From contig JABYQS010000128.1 in the NCBI GenBank assembly GCA_022592435.1, positions 1 to 64,000 of the forward strand: a stretch of 64,000 nucleotides of DNA, given 5' to 3'. The notes below the pieces were generated by a model. It saw only the letters and a list, made by a program, of their open reading frames with translations, ran no database searches and had not been told where the DNA came from. Shown in pieces: positions 46,432-58,366 of the stretch (its first letter is position 1; each line of letters begins with the position of its first letter). This DNA is from Cerioporus squamosus (taxonomy: Eukaryota; Basidiomycota; Agaricomycetes; Polyporales; Polyporaceae). The position numbers and the translations under genes are program-made.

Positions 46432-48807
46432 TTATTGGACAGGCTGCTGGAAGCTATGGGCTCGGTACAGCAAGGACGACATGCGAGACCGTGACATAAG
46501 AGCACATGGAGCTTCCGAAGAGCGACAGCAAACCCCGGTCATAGGTTGTATTGGTGCAGCTGCGACCGCAGCTTCCATCGCAAGGCGGCACGCCCTTCTT
46601 CGGTGCGCATGCGTTCGAGCAATGATATTCTCGTACACGCTCGAAGCGTTCTCGTAACTTCAGCGCATGGTCCTGCATCGCCGACAAGAACCTAACACAT
46701 CGTGCCACGCCCTCCTTCGCGGACAGGTCGAACCGATACCGTGCAGTATTGCGGTCTGCGATGTAGAAACACTGCAGGTTATCCCATGGAGCGTTCAGTA
46801 GCCGTGCGGGAGGGGAAGACGACGCAGACGTACCCCGTCGACTTCCGAGCACCATGCAGCGCACATGTATCCGTAGCGACCGGCTGTGGCAAGGCCGTAC
46901 ACGGGGAAACCCCTGATGCCAAGGGTCGATAGGAAATGCGCAGCTGCTACACAGCTCAGACGTTGCTCGTTCTGGGTGACTGCGTCCAGGTCCAAGCTCG
47001 GAAGTTGATGCTTGACGAGCAGTACCGGCAGGCGGAACACCCCGTCATCCAGTCCGGCGCTGTGGCTGAAAGAGGAGAGCTCCCGAGCAAACTCTCGTGT
47101 GGTCCCAGCTCCGAGGTCTTGCAGGAAGTTGCGATCCAGCGCACTGATGGCTGCGTCCAGACGGCATTCAATAGGATATTGTGTCAAGCGGTTCCTCAGG
47201 CCCTGAATCTGAGCATGCGCATCGGATGGCGAACCAATCGGCCAGAACATATCGTCCATCGCGCGGCACATCTGGAACATATGCCGCCAGACGTTCGCCA
47301 TCTCCAGATGGTCCGGCTTGTATTCATTGGGTATGGGCCTCCCCCTGTAAGCCTGGAGCCACTTGCGCCAGTCCTCTGAAGCGAGGGTACTATGATCCTC
47401 CATCAATTCGTCGTATCGCCAGTGTGGCATATCATCTGGTAGGGATTGCATGGCTTCGTCGTATTCGAGGCACCGCGGGAGGTCAATAGTGGTCCTAGAG
47501 AAAGCGCTAGTGAGCGTATGCGATCTGTAGCAGAAGTCCACGGCTCACATGTATTCGAGGCACACTTCAGAACGTTGATGACGGAACCAGATGTCGGATA
47601 TAGGATTCCGATCACTGGTAGGTCAAGTCCAAGTGCTTTGCGTTGAGATATGGCACTGCACATGAGAGCGACGATATTGCGTTCGTCCGCCACACAGACA
47701 ATTGGCGTCAACGGCACGGGCTGAAAAGGCGTTGCCAGTAGATGAAGATTCACGTAGTTTGAGGGAAGACTGTCGTACATTTGATGCGGGAGAGCACGAT
47801 TTGGTACGAGTCAGCATCGAATCTCAGTCATGCGGTGGAATAACCGGTGCTTTACCACTCGCAGTCGACTCATAGTCCGTCTCGCTCTCGTCTGCCTCAC
47901 CACTCCCTTCGTTGACGGGACCGTCTAGTACGATTCCGCGTGCTTCACTGTCCAGGATGTGCTCGTTACTGCCGTCGTCATCCTCATGCTCGCTACAGCA
48001 TGAGGGTGGCTTATCTGCATGGTCGCCGCCAACTGAGCTTTCCGGTGCTTGCTGCGTATGCTTTTCGCCTACACTGCCGTCGTCAGAACAGCCATGACCT
48101 GTCATGCGATCTGTTCCTGCAGGAAATCCGGCAGAGGTCGCGCTGAAGCTCTCGACGAGCTCGCACCCGTCCTTGTGGTCAGTTGGCTTGAAGTCGAAGT
48201 CTTGAACCTGTTGCGCCCAAATCGAGGACGTAGCTTAACCAATCAGCTTGTACACGCGCGAGGATAGACCATTGACTCACTAGCCTACCAGAGAGGGGAA
48301 TCTTGAAGAGCGAAGTGACGTTGCCGTAAAGTTCATCCTGCGAGCTCCTCCACTGGGTGCCCGTGACTGTGGTACATCGAGAAAGAGCGAACTTGCATGC
48401 ATGACTAGAGACACGTCATAAGAAAGGCGGATTGTAATCAGGGGAGATTGTGCTCACTAGACTTTCAGGTCCGGAGCTGAATCCTTGACGACGTTGGCCA
48501 TTACATATTTCCAAGAATACATCAGGCGGGTCGTATGAAACCATTCAGCCAGATTGAGAGCGCTGCCATTTGGACCAGAGGGAGACGCAAATGTACATTG
48601 AGGAGAGAGCACTGACGACACGGAGTCATTCGCATGGTGCATAGAGGTTGCATAACTTCCCGAATCGTTGGTGCAGCCTGAGGTTTGTTGCTGGAGGTAC
48701 GATATGACGGTACGCCAAACTGGAGCGGGCCACTGACATTCAATGATGTTGTTGAGCGTTGGGGGGATAGTGACCTGGTCTTCTAAGCAATGGCGGCCAA
48801 TTATCAT
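46432..48807 (-). CDS. Family-A/B/C protein, copy B (internally deleted)
   Basis: Closest to copy C (61051 on). The start MIIGRHCLEDQVTIPPTLNN at 48807 is followed by a CQWPAPVWRTVISYLQQ block and MYSWKYVMANVVKDSAPDLK. Then come an acidic region (about 48100-47830), DSLPSNYVNLHLLATPF, ICVADERNIV-like and LDLPVIGILYPTSGSV. At about 47590 it jumps to the block starting LPRCLEYDEAMQSLPDDMPH. The roughly 850 bp that separate these blocks in copy C (about 62300-63230 there) are missing. It goes on RLTQYPIECRLDAAISALD, DDGVFRLPVLLVKHQLPSLD, EQRLSCVAAAHFLSTLGI and FPVYGLATAGRYGYMCAAWC. The last exon reads RFDLSAKEGVARCVRFLSAM and KLRERFERV; after that the frame is unclear, so the 3' end is a bound. 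Function unknown. Possibly a decaying copy. Confidence 0.5.
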
Positions 48808-49160
48808 CCGATGGGTAAGTAGCATGGTGTATGAATGTGAGCCAAGGATCGGGATCGGAGCAAGCCTAGCTCTGGCGCTTACCTCGCACCTTCCCAAGCT
48901 CGCGGAGCTCGAACTAGATCTCGGAGTCCGCGGACCTGTTCGCAAGACAGTCGGGGTACCAAAGAGAAGCGGTACTCTCATTCGGAACTCAATCGGTGCT
49001 TGAACTCATGTGGCTAAAATTCGTATCAACGGTTCTGATCCCTCCAGTACAGTACGCCGACGCTGAGTACTAGGATTGTTCGACAACGACGCAAGGCGGG
49101 GTGGCAAGGTGCCCGATTCGAGGGCAGTGGAATAACGACCCTCTTCTCATCTTCCTCCCA
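48808..49160. promoter_or_regulatory. Divergent region, copy B / CK1-like kinase
   Basis: 353 bp between opposite start codons. No defined motif identified. Confidence 0.3.
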
Positions 49161-50480
<1,320 letters not shown>

Positions 50481-50902
50481 GGGAACACGTGGACATGATC
50501 GACGAGGTGCCTACGGGGCAGGAGCATCACCTGCAAAGAGACTGCCCTCCTGAAATCATGCGCTCGATAGCGGAGGGGGTGAGTACTATCATTGTATGTT
50601 GTCGACCTTGGTGTTCACTGTCACATTTAACCAAACGTCCAGTGCAACGCTTGATGATGCCTTTCGCCATAACCTCCTACGTCTCCCATGAGGTAGTGTT
50701 CAGAATTAATTCTTGCGCGAAACGCTTGACATGCGATGTTCTATCAATTGCAGTCCAAAAAGCCGGTCGATACGACATCGAACCCACATCTGCCCAAGTG
50801 ACGGCCAATCCTCACACCCTGCCCCACGCTCTGCCGCCATCGCCTGCGGCTCCCTAACAAGCAGAGAGGCAATCGAAGATCCATGATAAGTAACCTCAAC
50901 CA
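50481..50902. other. Intergenic, convergent 3' flanks
   Basis: 422 bp between the convergent kinase-like and DUF1349 genes. One segment (near 50545) reads RDCPPEIMRSIAEG in one frame but has no partner exon I can place. Confidence 0.3.
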
Positions 50903-51563
50903 TCAGCGAGAATAGGTAACATCGACCTCGACACCATCGAAAGCGACAGACAATCCCTCAGTTGCTCCCCCCACACTTTCCTTCGCAGGCCTCGCCGCCA
51001 TTGCAAGCACCTCGATCTCCCACCCCTCCTCCTCGGCAAAGAACCACGTCACCTCCCTCAGCGGCCGTCTCTCCACCTCTCCCGCAGCTCCCGTCACGAT
51101 CTCATACACCCACAAGCTCGTTCCCAGCTCATCACCCTCGCGCCTGACCTCGATCGTCACTTTCGGGTTGCTTGCATTCGCGGGCGGTGCGATGCTCCAG
51201 TCTGAGTACGTCTGGGTCGCGACCGTGCTGAGGAAGACGCGGCCCTGGTAGAACTCGACCCCGGTCTTGAGCCAGCGGTCGGTCGCCTGCGCGGGGTGTT
51301 TGAGGTGCAGCAGCAATCCACCCTGATCGTAACGCGTCGTCCAGGAGGCGCTGAACGAGACGCGGGCACGGAGGAACGATCGCAGAGGGATCGCGCTGGG
51401 GAGCAGAGCTCGGGTGGGCGCGTTGAAGCTAGGGATCGTGATGAGAAGTGATCAATGAACCATGATTGTTGGGTCAGTCACATCGTGCAGACCTATTGGT
51501 GCTGGGGGGTTTGCGCCAGATGTCCGTGGAAGGCGGTGCGACGATAGTGAATTCGCCGCTCAT
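50903..51563 (-). CDS. DUF1349-family protein (concanavalin-like fold)
   Basis: About 200 aa in two exons. Exon 1 starts MSGEFTIVAPPSTDIWRKPP at 51563. The intron (about 51492-51430) has clean GT-AG ends and joins in frame to FNAPTRALLPSAIPLRSF. The DUF1349 (PF07081) core follows: RVSFSASWTTRYDQGGLLLH, RWLKTGVEFYQGRVFLSTVA, TQTYSDWSIAPP, VTIEVRREGDELGTSLWVYE and EVTWFFAEEEGWEIEVLAMA, ending VEVDVTYSR-stop. The YDQGGLL and KTGVEF motifs are diagnostic. The family resembles yeast YnfF-like 'regulation of enolase' proteins; the reaction is unknown. No signal peptide, so probably cytosolic. Confidence 0.82.
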
Positions 51564-51749
51564 GACGTCGGAGCGGTGGGTATCTGGTCTACACACGTGA
51601 ATTGGCCTACTATCTTCTTGGGTCAGTAGAAAACCGGCTCACATGAGTGTGGCCTTCAAAGTCGACGATGGACGGACGCAACCTGGGGTACTGTACACGC
51701 TCAGGTTGCTTGGGTCAGTGCGATACTTCTTTGGACTTAGAGTTGTGAT

Positions 51750-51905
51750 TAGTCAGGATTGACACGGACGGCGTCCAATGACTCGATTCTAGCTTGAACC
51801 TAGCACACAAGGTTCATCAATGACTCTGAGTCTGGGCCATAGTCAAAGTTACTGAGACAATGTGGTTAGGGTGGTTAGAGAACATCGCGATGCAATGCCT
51901 TACGG
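51750..51905. repeat. Inverted repeat D, copy 1
   Basis: On the minus strand this stretch (GTTCTCTAACCACCCTAACC, CTCAGTAACTTTGACTATGG, GAACCTTGTGTGCTAGGTTC) matches 55917-56010 read on the plus strand, with small differences. A shorter adjoining match (GAGCAACAAGCAGGTAG) links about 52040-52056 to 55873-55890. Confidence 0.75.
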
Positions 51906-52074
51906 GAGATGTTAACGGTTCGCGACCGACGCCGCACGCGATTGTGTGAAGTGCCCGCTGAGGCCTGGGGTTCAAGTCAGCAGGCTGCGCCGTCCGAACC
52001 CCTCATTAATCTCATCCCTGACTCGATCCAGCGATCTACCTGCTTGTTGCTCGCGAGGCTCTTTGTTCTCCAGG

Positions 52075-53584
52075 TCATTCCAGTCGCTCAAGGCCTCGAC
52101 GGTTATATCACGCCTTCCTCAGGACGCACTTTTCGCGATAGAGTGAGTACTCGACTGACTCTCAAGAGAAACGCTGTACATACTGAGTCATTCATCATGC
52201 ATGCTTACTAGGTCAGAAATCTGAGATCTTGCCATTTGAATGGCTGTCATAACGTCGGATCCGTTTGTCTGCAGGTGGGTGCTAGGCCGTGGTAGGTTTG
52301 CAGAGGCGTCACTATGACACTCCTCGAGGCTCGCAGTCAGGCTTGAAATCTCTCTTGTATTACTAATACATCGGCTTGGGACAGATAACACCAACAAGTC
52401 CAGAATGCTCAGCATTCGCACGACATCTACAGCCACCTCTGGTTGCCGTATTGTGAGATGAACGCTCCGGTATCCTTCGGGCCCGCTTTCGCGATGACAT
52501 CGCGCATCAGCTTCACCGACGTCTCAGGCGTCAGCGGGGCGCCGTCCCAGTCGGGAGCATACTTCTGGAACTGCTTCACCATCGCCTTGTACCCCTCGAT
52601 CTCCTCCGGAGTCGCTGCAAGAACCGGGGATTACCCCGAGTCAGCTCGAATCGAGGTTGTCATTGGTACGAAGGGTGCTTACGCGGCTTCTCTGCAGTGT
52701 TCACGACCCCGGGGCTGAGGGCGAGGAAAGTGAAGCCCTCGTCCTTGAGGCTCACTGCGTACTCGGCGACAAGCATGTTCACGGCGGCCTTGGAGATCGG
52801 GTACTGCGGGTTCACGTTGAAGCTCGAGGCGAGAATCACGTCGGTGGCGGCAAGGCCGGTGGACAGGGTGATGACCTTCTTGGCGGAGCCCTTTCGGAGG
52901 AGGGGGAGGAAGGCGTTGATCGTGTGCGCGACGCCAACGACGTTCGTGCGGAACTACACGCGTGCATTGGTAAGTCCTAGTCGAGATGCGGGTGTCGGGC
53001 GGAAACTCGGACTCACCGCAGCAATCAGATCGTGCTCGAGAGTCTTCTCGTCCGGGCTATGCAAAAGTAGGGCTCTCAACACCTAGCGGACGCGCAGCGG
53101 AGATCATGAGGCCTCACAATTGGGTGATGTTGAGGTTCGCATGTTCCACTGCGGTGTAAGCCCCGTTATTGATCAGGTAGTCGAGTGACCCGCCCGTGAC
53201 CTTAGAGACTTCGGCAGCAGCAGCCTAATGCACCATGAGCGGATGTTCGAAGCCCGGTACTTATTATAAGCTTACCTTCAGGGAGTTGGTGTCGTCGAGG
53301 TCGGCTTTGATGATGTGGATGTTCAATGCGGCCTTCTGCAGGGCGACAAGCTTAGGGGCGTTCTGTGGGTTTCGGGCAAGGCCGAAGACGATGTTGTTTT
53401 GGTCCTGGCTCTGCACAAGAGATGTCAGGCTCATTTCGCAAGTTGGTCGATGAGAGTCGACGTACGAGTTGGCGGACAAATTCAAGCTGGTAGAGCCGAG
53501 GTGAGGCTTGCTAACACTTGTATACAGGAACTGAACACGCACTCCAATTCCGCGAGACGCGCCAGTGACAACGTAGGAAGGCAT
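52075..53584. repeat. Inverted duplication, arm 1 (SDR1 and 3' flank)
   Basis: SDR1 plus about 350 bp of its 3' flank is repeated in opposite orientation at 56650-58200. Flank matches include GCCTGACTGCGAGCCTCGAG, CACGGCCTAGC, ATGACAGCCATTC and CTGGAGAACAAAGAGC. Coding identity is high and introns lie at the same places. Confidence 0.85.
52427..53584 (-). CDS. Short-chain dehydrogenase/reductase, copy SDR1
   Basis: Classical SDR of about 265 aa. MPSYVVTGASRGIG at 53584 holds the TGxxxGIG cofactor loop (residues 7-14). FGLARNP (a basic residue after the second strand) hints at NADP. Then IHIIKADLDD, LDYLINNGAY (an NNGA variant of NNAG), KKVITLSTGLAATD (catalytic Ser) and YPISKAAVNMLVAEYA (YxxxK). 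It ends TGVFISQYGNQRWL-stop. The carbonyl substrate is unknown. Four to five short introns. It is one of a diverging-by-inversion pair with SDR2, with urate oxidase between. Transcription runs away from uricase's start side. Confidence 0.88.
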
Positions 53585-54113
53585 GCTAAATAGTCGAGCA
53601 GTCCGACGACTGTAAGCTGAGAGAATGAGGTTATGTGAGATGTTGTGCGACTACTGTGTGATTTCGTTGGCTCACCGTCTTCCCCAGCCTTTATACCCCT
53701 GCTTCCAAGAGGACTGCGCCTACTGTCTAGCCCTGATGAGAGGGTCCAAACCGCTGGGAGGGTCTGGCAAATGACTATACCTTCCCCATAGAGAAACCCC
53801 GAATGACGGCATTAGTCAGCTATGACAAATGATCAACACGAGAATCTAGTTGATCAGCTGTAAGTAGTGGTGTCCCAGTGCGCCTTCAACTTAGCTTCAA
53901 GAGTCAAGAACCAAGTTCGTTGTACAAGGTCAGTAAGTCAGTAGGTGTAATCCGCCATGCTGAACAGAGTTCCAGGCGGGTACTGTGGAAGCGCGTGGAA
54001 TATGCACTCATCCCGCATCAAGTTGCAAATGAGATTGGGTTCGAACTGTCGACACATATGTATGGTTGTGTAATCCAGCCTCGGCCTCGGGGTTGCTCTC
54101 CCGCATCCTTGTA
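53585..54113. other. Intergenic between uricase 3' end and SDR1
   Basis: 529 bp. Contains the SDR1 promoter and uricase 3' flank (same strand). No other feature supported. Confidence 0.4.
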
Positions 54114-55485
54114 CTACTTGCGCGATACCGTAGCGGCGATGAGCCCACTGTACGAGGTTGGTCAGCAGTAGAGCAGGAGGAACCTCCATAACTTCCGACA
54201 CACACCTGGGTGCCGCAAGGGGCACGAACACCTCTGCCTTTGGCCTGACCGCGCTGTTGTCAGCTCGGACACGGGACGACATAGCGAGGTCACGACGTAC
54301 GGAGACAGGTTGTCGACCCCGATGTACTTCATGTCGACTGGGACGTAGTGCTTGTTCGGCAGCTTGTACGTGACGTCGGTGATCTGCGCGTTCTCTGCGA
54401 TGATGCGCTGACCCATCTTGTACAGCGTGGCCTGGGTGCAACATCGTCAGTAACTCCCTCAAACGCCATCTTACGGACGTCGGAGACAGACCTGCACGCT
54501 TGCGCTCTCATCCAGCGCGAACACCTCCAGGGTGACCTCGCGGGTGGCCGCAGCGAGCGCATCGCCGTCCCAGGGGGTCCCCTTGGCTGCGTCCCCGGTA
54601 AGTGGAGCGTCGAACACTTTGCCCTCCCCGTCCGCAGGCTTGGGGATGCTGATCGGCTTGAAGGTGTAGGTGAGGTCCACCGATGTCGAGAAGATGCGAT
54701 CGTTGACCTCGACGAGTGTGGTATACTCGTCGCGGACAAAGTTCTCGAACGCTGAGCCGGTCGACTTGAGCACGAGAAGATCCTTCAGACCGGAGGTCAC
54801 ACGAGCGATGATCTTGTCCTTGCCAGCCGTGGCGTCGATCTAGGAGGAAGGCAACAGCGATCGGTCAGTCGAGTGATGAGGCGAGGGATGGACAGGGTTT
54901 ACCTCGTGCCTCGACGGTGCGCTTCTCATCGCCGTCACGATAGAAGGAGTGGGGGTGGGGTTTGGGTGTCTGCCCCGTACCCTGAGAGATCGAGACGCGC
55001 TGCCACCGGAGCTGCTCGATTGTGATGAAGGCCTTGTTGAGATGCGCATACTTGGACACAAGGTGCGTCCCCAGGTGAAGGGCGAAGCGTTCCGGGACAA
55101 GAACATGAGGCGAAGTCTTCGCCAGATCTGAGGATAGATCGTCAGTAGGACGCTCAGATCCGTTTACGGGGGCAGTCACAATATGTGATGTTCTTGACTG
55201 CAAAGAATTGATGTTAGTGGTAAGCTACTTCGATCGAAGTGCGGATACGCACTGGAATCGGTGGCGACAACAACAGAGTTATCCGCCTTCGTGTAGCTGA
55301 GCAGGATTCAGCCCACGTGGTCCACTTTATGAGGAAATGACGGACCTCGTCTCGATGGCACCTTCCACAAGCGCGGTCACGTTGTACTCGACGATGGTGT
55401 GCCATGCACCGTCTCGCACGACGCGGAGGACACGGACCTTGTCCTTGCCGTAGCGAGCATGAGAGAGGTATGAGATTTCAGACAT
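54114..55485 (-). CDS. UOX: Urate oxidase (uricase)
   Basis: Oxidises urate to 5-hydroxyisourate in purine catabolism; normally peroxisomal. MSEISYLSHARYGKDKVRVL starts at 55485. Then WHTIVEYNVTALVEGAIETS, TKADNSVVVATDS (urate/oxygen-binding Thr-Lys region), KTSPHVLVPERFALHLGTHL and LNKAFITIEQLRWQRVSI. Next DLLVLKSTGSAFENFVRDEY matches the uricase signature (LxLLKSTxSxF..F..D.YTTL), followed by DRIFSTSVDLTYTF. The C-terminal part has MGQRIIAENAQITDVTYKLP, NKHYVPVDMKYIGVDNLSP and AEVFVPLAAPSGLIAATV. The most natural reading ends SRK-stop at 54114, with no Ser-Lys-Leu-type peroxisomal signal. A final intron could change that, but the frames I tested do not give SKL. It lies between the inverted SDR genes. 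Confidence 0.9.
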
Positions 55486-56649
55486 GATGTACTAGGTGCG
55501 GGCTGCTGCGAGCTGTAGACCCTTGACTCAAGAGGGAGACGCGATAGTAGGTTGGGACGAGCTCGAGGTAGTCAGATCCAAGCAAGATATATAGCAGCTG
55601 GAGAGGGACGAGGCCCCTCGACGCGGCCCGTCTCGATCATCGTTATCTTATCTCCGTAAGTAAGTAAGTATTGACGCGGTCCGCGAGGGAAGTTACTTAT
55701 CGCCGCTTGACTCGGAACTTGTACAGTACTTGTCGGGCGGTGAGCACGACGATCTTCTTCAGGCATCTGACTTGTTGTCGGGTCGTCCTTCCCCCACTTT
55801 GATCAATAGACCCGCCAATCGTCTGCCTAGGGGAGACAAATCTCACTTGGGAAACGACGGATTGCTGAGATGTAGAGCAACAAGCAGGTAGGTCACTTGG
55901 CGGGTCGAGTACGGAATGGATGTTCTCTAACCACCCTAACCACATTATCTCAGTAACTTTGACTATGGCCCAGACTCATTGATGAACCTTGTGTGCTAGG
56001 TTCAAGCTAGATTCGCCACGGTGAAGGGACGATGACATGATCATTGTCGTCCTACACTCGTCCATACCTTCTCTTCGAGAGTGCTGCACTCTGCACTATT
56101 AGCAAGCTGTGTACCATTTATCAAGAGCTTCCACAGTACCAGTCTGGAACTCTATCCAGTAAGTATGATCGACGACTCTTGCACCAACAAGAACGATCAG
56201 TAGTAGTGCCGTAAATCTTGTCTATACCACTGGCAGTAGCCTGGCGGGGCGCGTTTGCGTCCTCCGTGATCATCCAAAATATATATGCAATAACGCACGG
56301 AGCCGCAGCAACTACTGCACAGTGCACGTTGGTCGGTGGTGCTAAGTATACCAATCAAAACCAGTGCTACCGTTAATCTCAGCTTGTGATGTCGATCTTT
56401 GAATTTGTCCGGGCTGACAAACGCGATCGCTCGGGATTTCCCTATCAGGAAGCTACACTAATTTCGCTGAGACCTCCGACCAAGCGGTATAGGCCCTCTC
56501 GTCAGGACTTCAGGGCTAGACGGTATGCGCATTGTTGGTGGAGGCGGGGGTATAAAGGTCATCGAAAATGGTGAGCCAAAGACAATCGTCGCACAACCCC
56601 CACCATCTCGCTCCAAGCTCACAACCGTCGAACTCCTTCACTATCCAGC
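55486..56649. other. Divergent region uricase / SDR2 with repeat D copy 2
   Basis: About 1.2 kb. A GTAAGTAAGTAAGTA microsatellite lies near 55655-55670, and repeat D copy 2 at 55861-56010. The rest carries promoters for uricase and SDR2. No gene supported. Confidence 0.4.
55861..56010. repeat. Inverted repeat D, copy 2
   Basis: Reverse-complement match of 51750-52056. It lies on the inner side of SDR2, whereas copy 1 lies on the outer side of SDR1, so the flank is permuted relative to the SDR duplication. Confidence 0.75.
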
Positions 56650-57812
56650 ATGCCTTCCTACGTTGTCACTGGCGCGTCCCGCGGAATCGGAGTGCGTGTT
56701 TAGTTCCTGCATACGAGTGTCAGAAAGCCTCACCTCGACCTTACCAGCTCGAGTTCGTCCGTCAACTCGTACGTTGATCTATTATCACATCCACCCACTT
56801 GCGAGATGGGCCTGACATATCTTCTGCCACAGAGCCAGGACCAGAACAACACCGTCTTCGGCCTTGCCCGGAACCCACAGAGCGCCGCTAAGCTCCTCGA
56901 CCTTCAGAAGGCCGCGTCCAACATCCACATCGTCAAAGCCGACCTCAACGACGCCAGCTCATTAAAGGTGAGCTCTATAATACCGGCATCGAACGGCCGC
57001 TCATGGTGCATTAGGCCGCTGCTGCCGAAGTCTCTAAGGTCACGGGCGGGTCTCTCGACTACCTGATCAATAACGGGGCTTACGTCGTAGTGGACAACGC
57101 GCACCTCAACATCACCCAATTGTGAGGCACCATCATCCCCGCTGCGCGTTCGCCTGAGTACTGAGACCGCTCATCTTGCACAGCCCGGACGAGAAGACTC
57201 TCGAGCACGATCTGATTGCTGCGGTTAGTCCGATTTTCCGCCCGACACCCGCATTTCGACTAGGACTTACCAATGCACGCTTGTAGTTCCGCACGAACGT
57301 CGTCGGCGTCGCACACACGATCAACGCCTTCCTCCCACTCCTCCGAAAGGGCTCCGCCAAGAAGGTCATCACCCTGTCCACCGGCCTTGCCGCCACCGAC
57401 GTGATTCTTGGCACGAGCTTCAATATGAACCCGCACTACCCGATCTCCAAAGCCGCCGTGAACATGCTTGTCGCCGAGTACGCAGTGAGCCTCAAGGACG
57501 AGGGCTTCACTTTCCTCGCCCTCAGCCCCGGGGTCGTGAATACTGCAGAGAAGCCGCGTAAGCACCCTTCCTACCAATGACAACCTCGATTCGAGCTGAC
57601 TTGGGGTGAATCCGGTTCTTGCAGCGACTCCGGAGGAGATCGAGGGGTACAAGGCGATGGTGGGGATGTTCCAAAAGTACGCTCCCGACTGGGATGGCGT
57701 CCCGCTCACGCCTGAGACGTCGGTCTCGATGATGCGCGATGTCATCGCGAAAGCGGGCCCGAAGGATACTGGAGCGTTCATCTCGCATCACGGCGACCAG
57801 AACTGGCTCTGA
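56650..57812 (+). CDS. Short-chain dehydrogenase/reductase, copy SDR2
   Basis: Near-identical inverted paralog of SDR1. Same start (MPSYVVTGASRGIG), FGLARNP, LDYLINNGAY, STGLAATD and YPISKAAVNM active-site set, and a homologous end (ISHHGDQNWL-stop at 57812). Differences cluster in the AKLLDLQKAASNIHIVKADL region and near VLGTSFNMNPH. Introns sit at the same places; the first (56695-56832) is longer than most. Both copies keep all catalytic residues, so both may be active. Confidence 0.88.
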
Positions 57813-58200
57813 GCCTTGAGGGGGCGGTGCGAAGAAACTTGTCCACTAGCATCAATGTAACATATGTGTCTACAATTTGGATTGTTACCGGTACTAACAG
57901 GGCCGATGTACCTGACATGCAAGAGAGATCGAGAGCCTGACTGCGAGCCTCGAGTAGGGTATGGTAACGCCTCTGCAGACCTTCCACGGCCTAGCGCCCA
58001 CCGACAGACGAACGAAGCGGACGTCATGACAGCCATTCGTATGGCAAGATCTCCGATTTCTCACCTGGTAAGTCCGATGAATGACTCAATATGTATGGCG
58101 TTTGTCTTAGGAGTCAGTCGAGTACTCACTACTCCGCGGAAAGTACGTTACTGGGAACGCGTGAAATGACCGGAGGGGCCTGGAGAACAAAGAGCGTCGC
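56650..58200. repeat. Inverted duplication, arm 2 (SDR2 and 3' flank)
   Basis: Partner of 52075-53584. Homology continues about 390 bp past the SDR2 stop and fades after CCTGGAGAACAAAGAGCGTC (about 58195). Confidence 0.85.
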
Positions 58201-58366
58201 GATGATCAACCATGGTGAACAGGACGAATGGGTGATGTATCTGGTCCCTATCCTCGTGCGAGTCCGGTACTTATAGACGGTGATCTTCTGTTAGCATTGC
58301 ATGGTGTCTGATCGTTACAACTCTACCACTCCTATAGTACACTGTTAGTATGCCATCCTTTCGCCC

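Noticed and set aside
55655..55672. GTAAGTAAGTAAGTA run
   Set aside because: Short microsatellite, not a CRISPR or telomere repeat; mentioned only within the intergenic entry.
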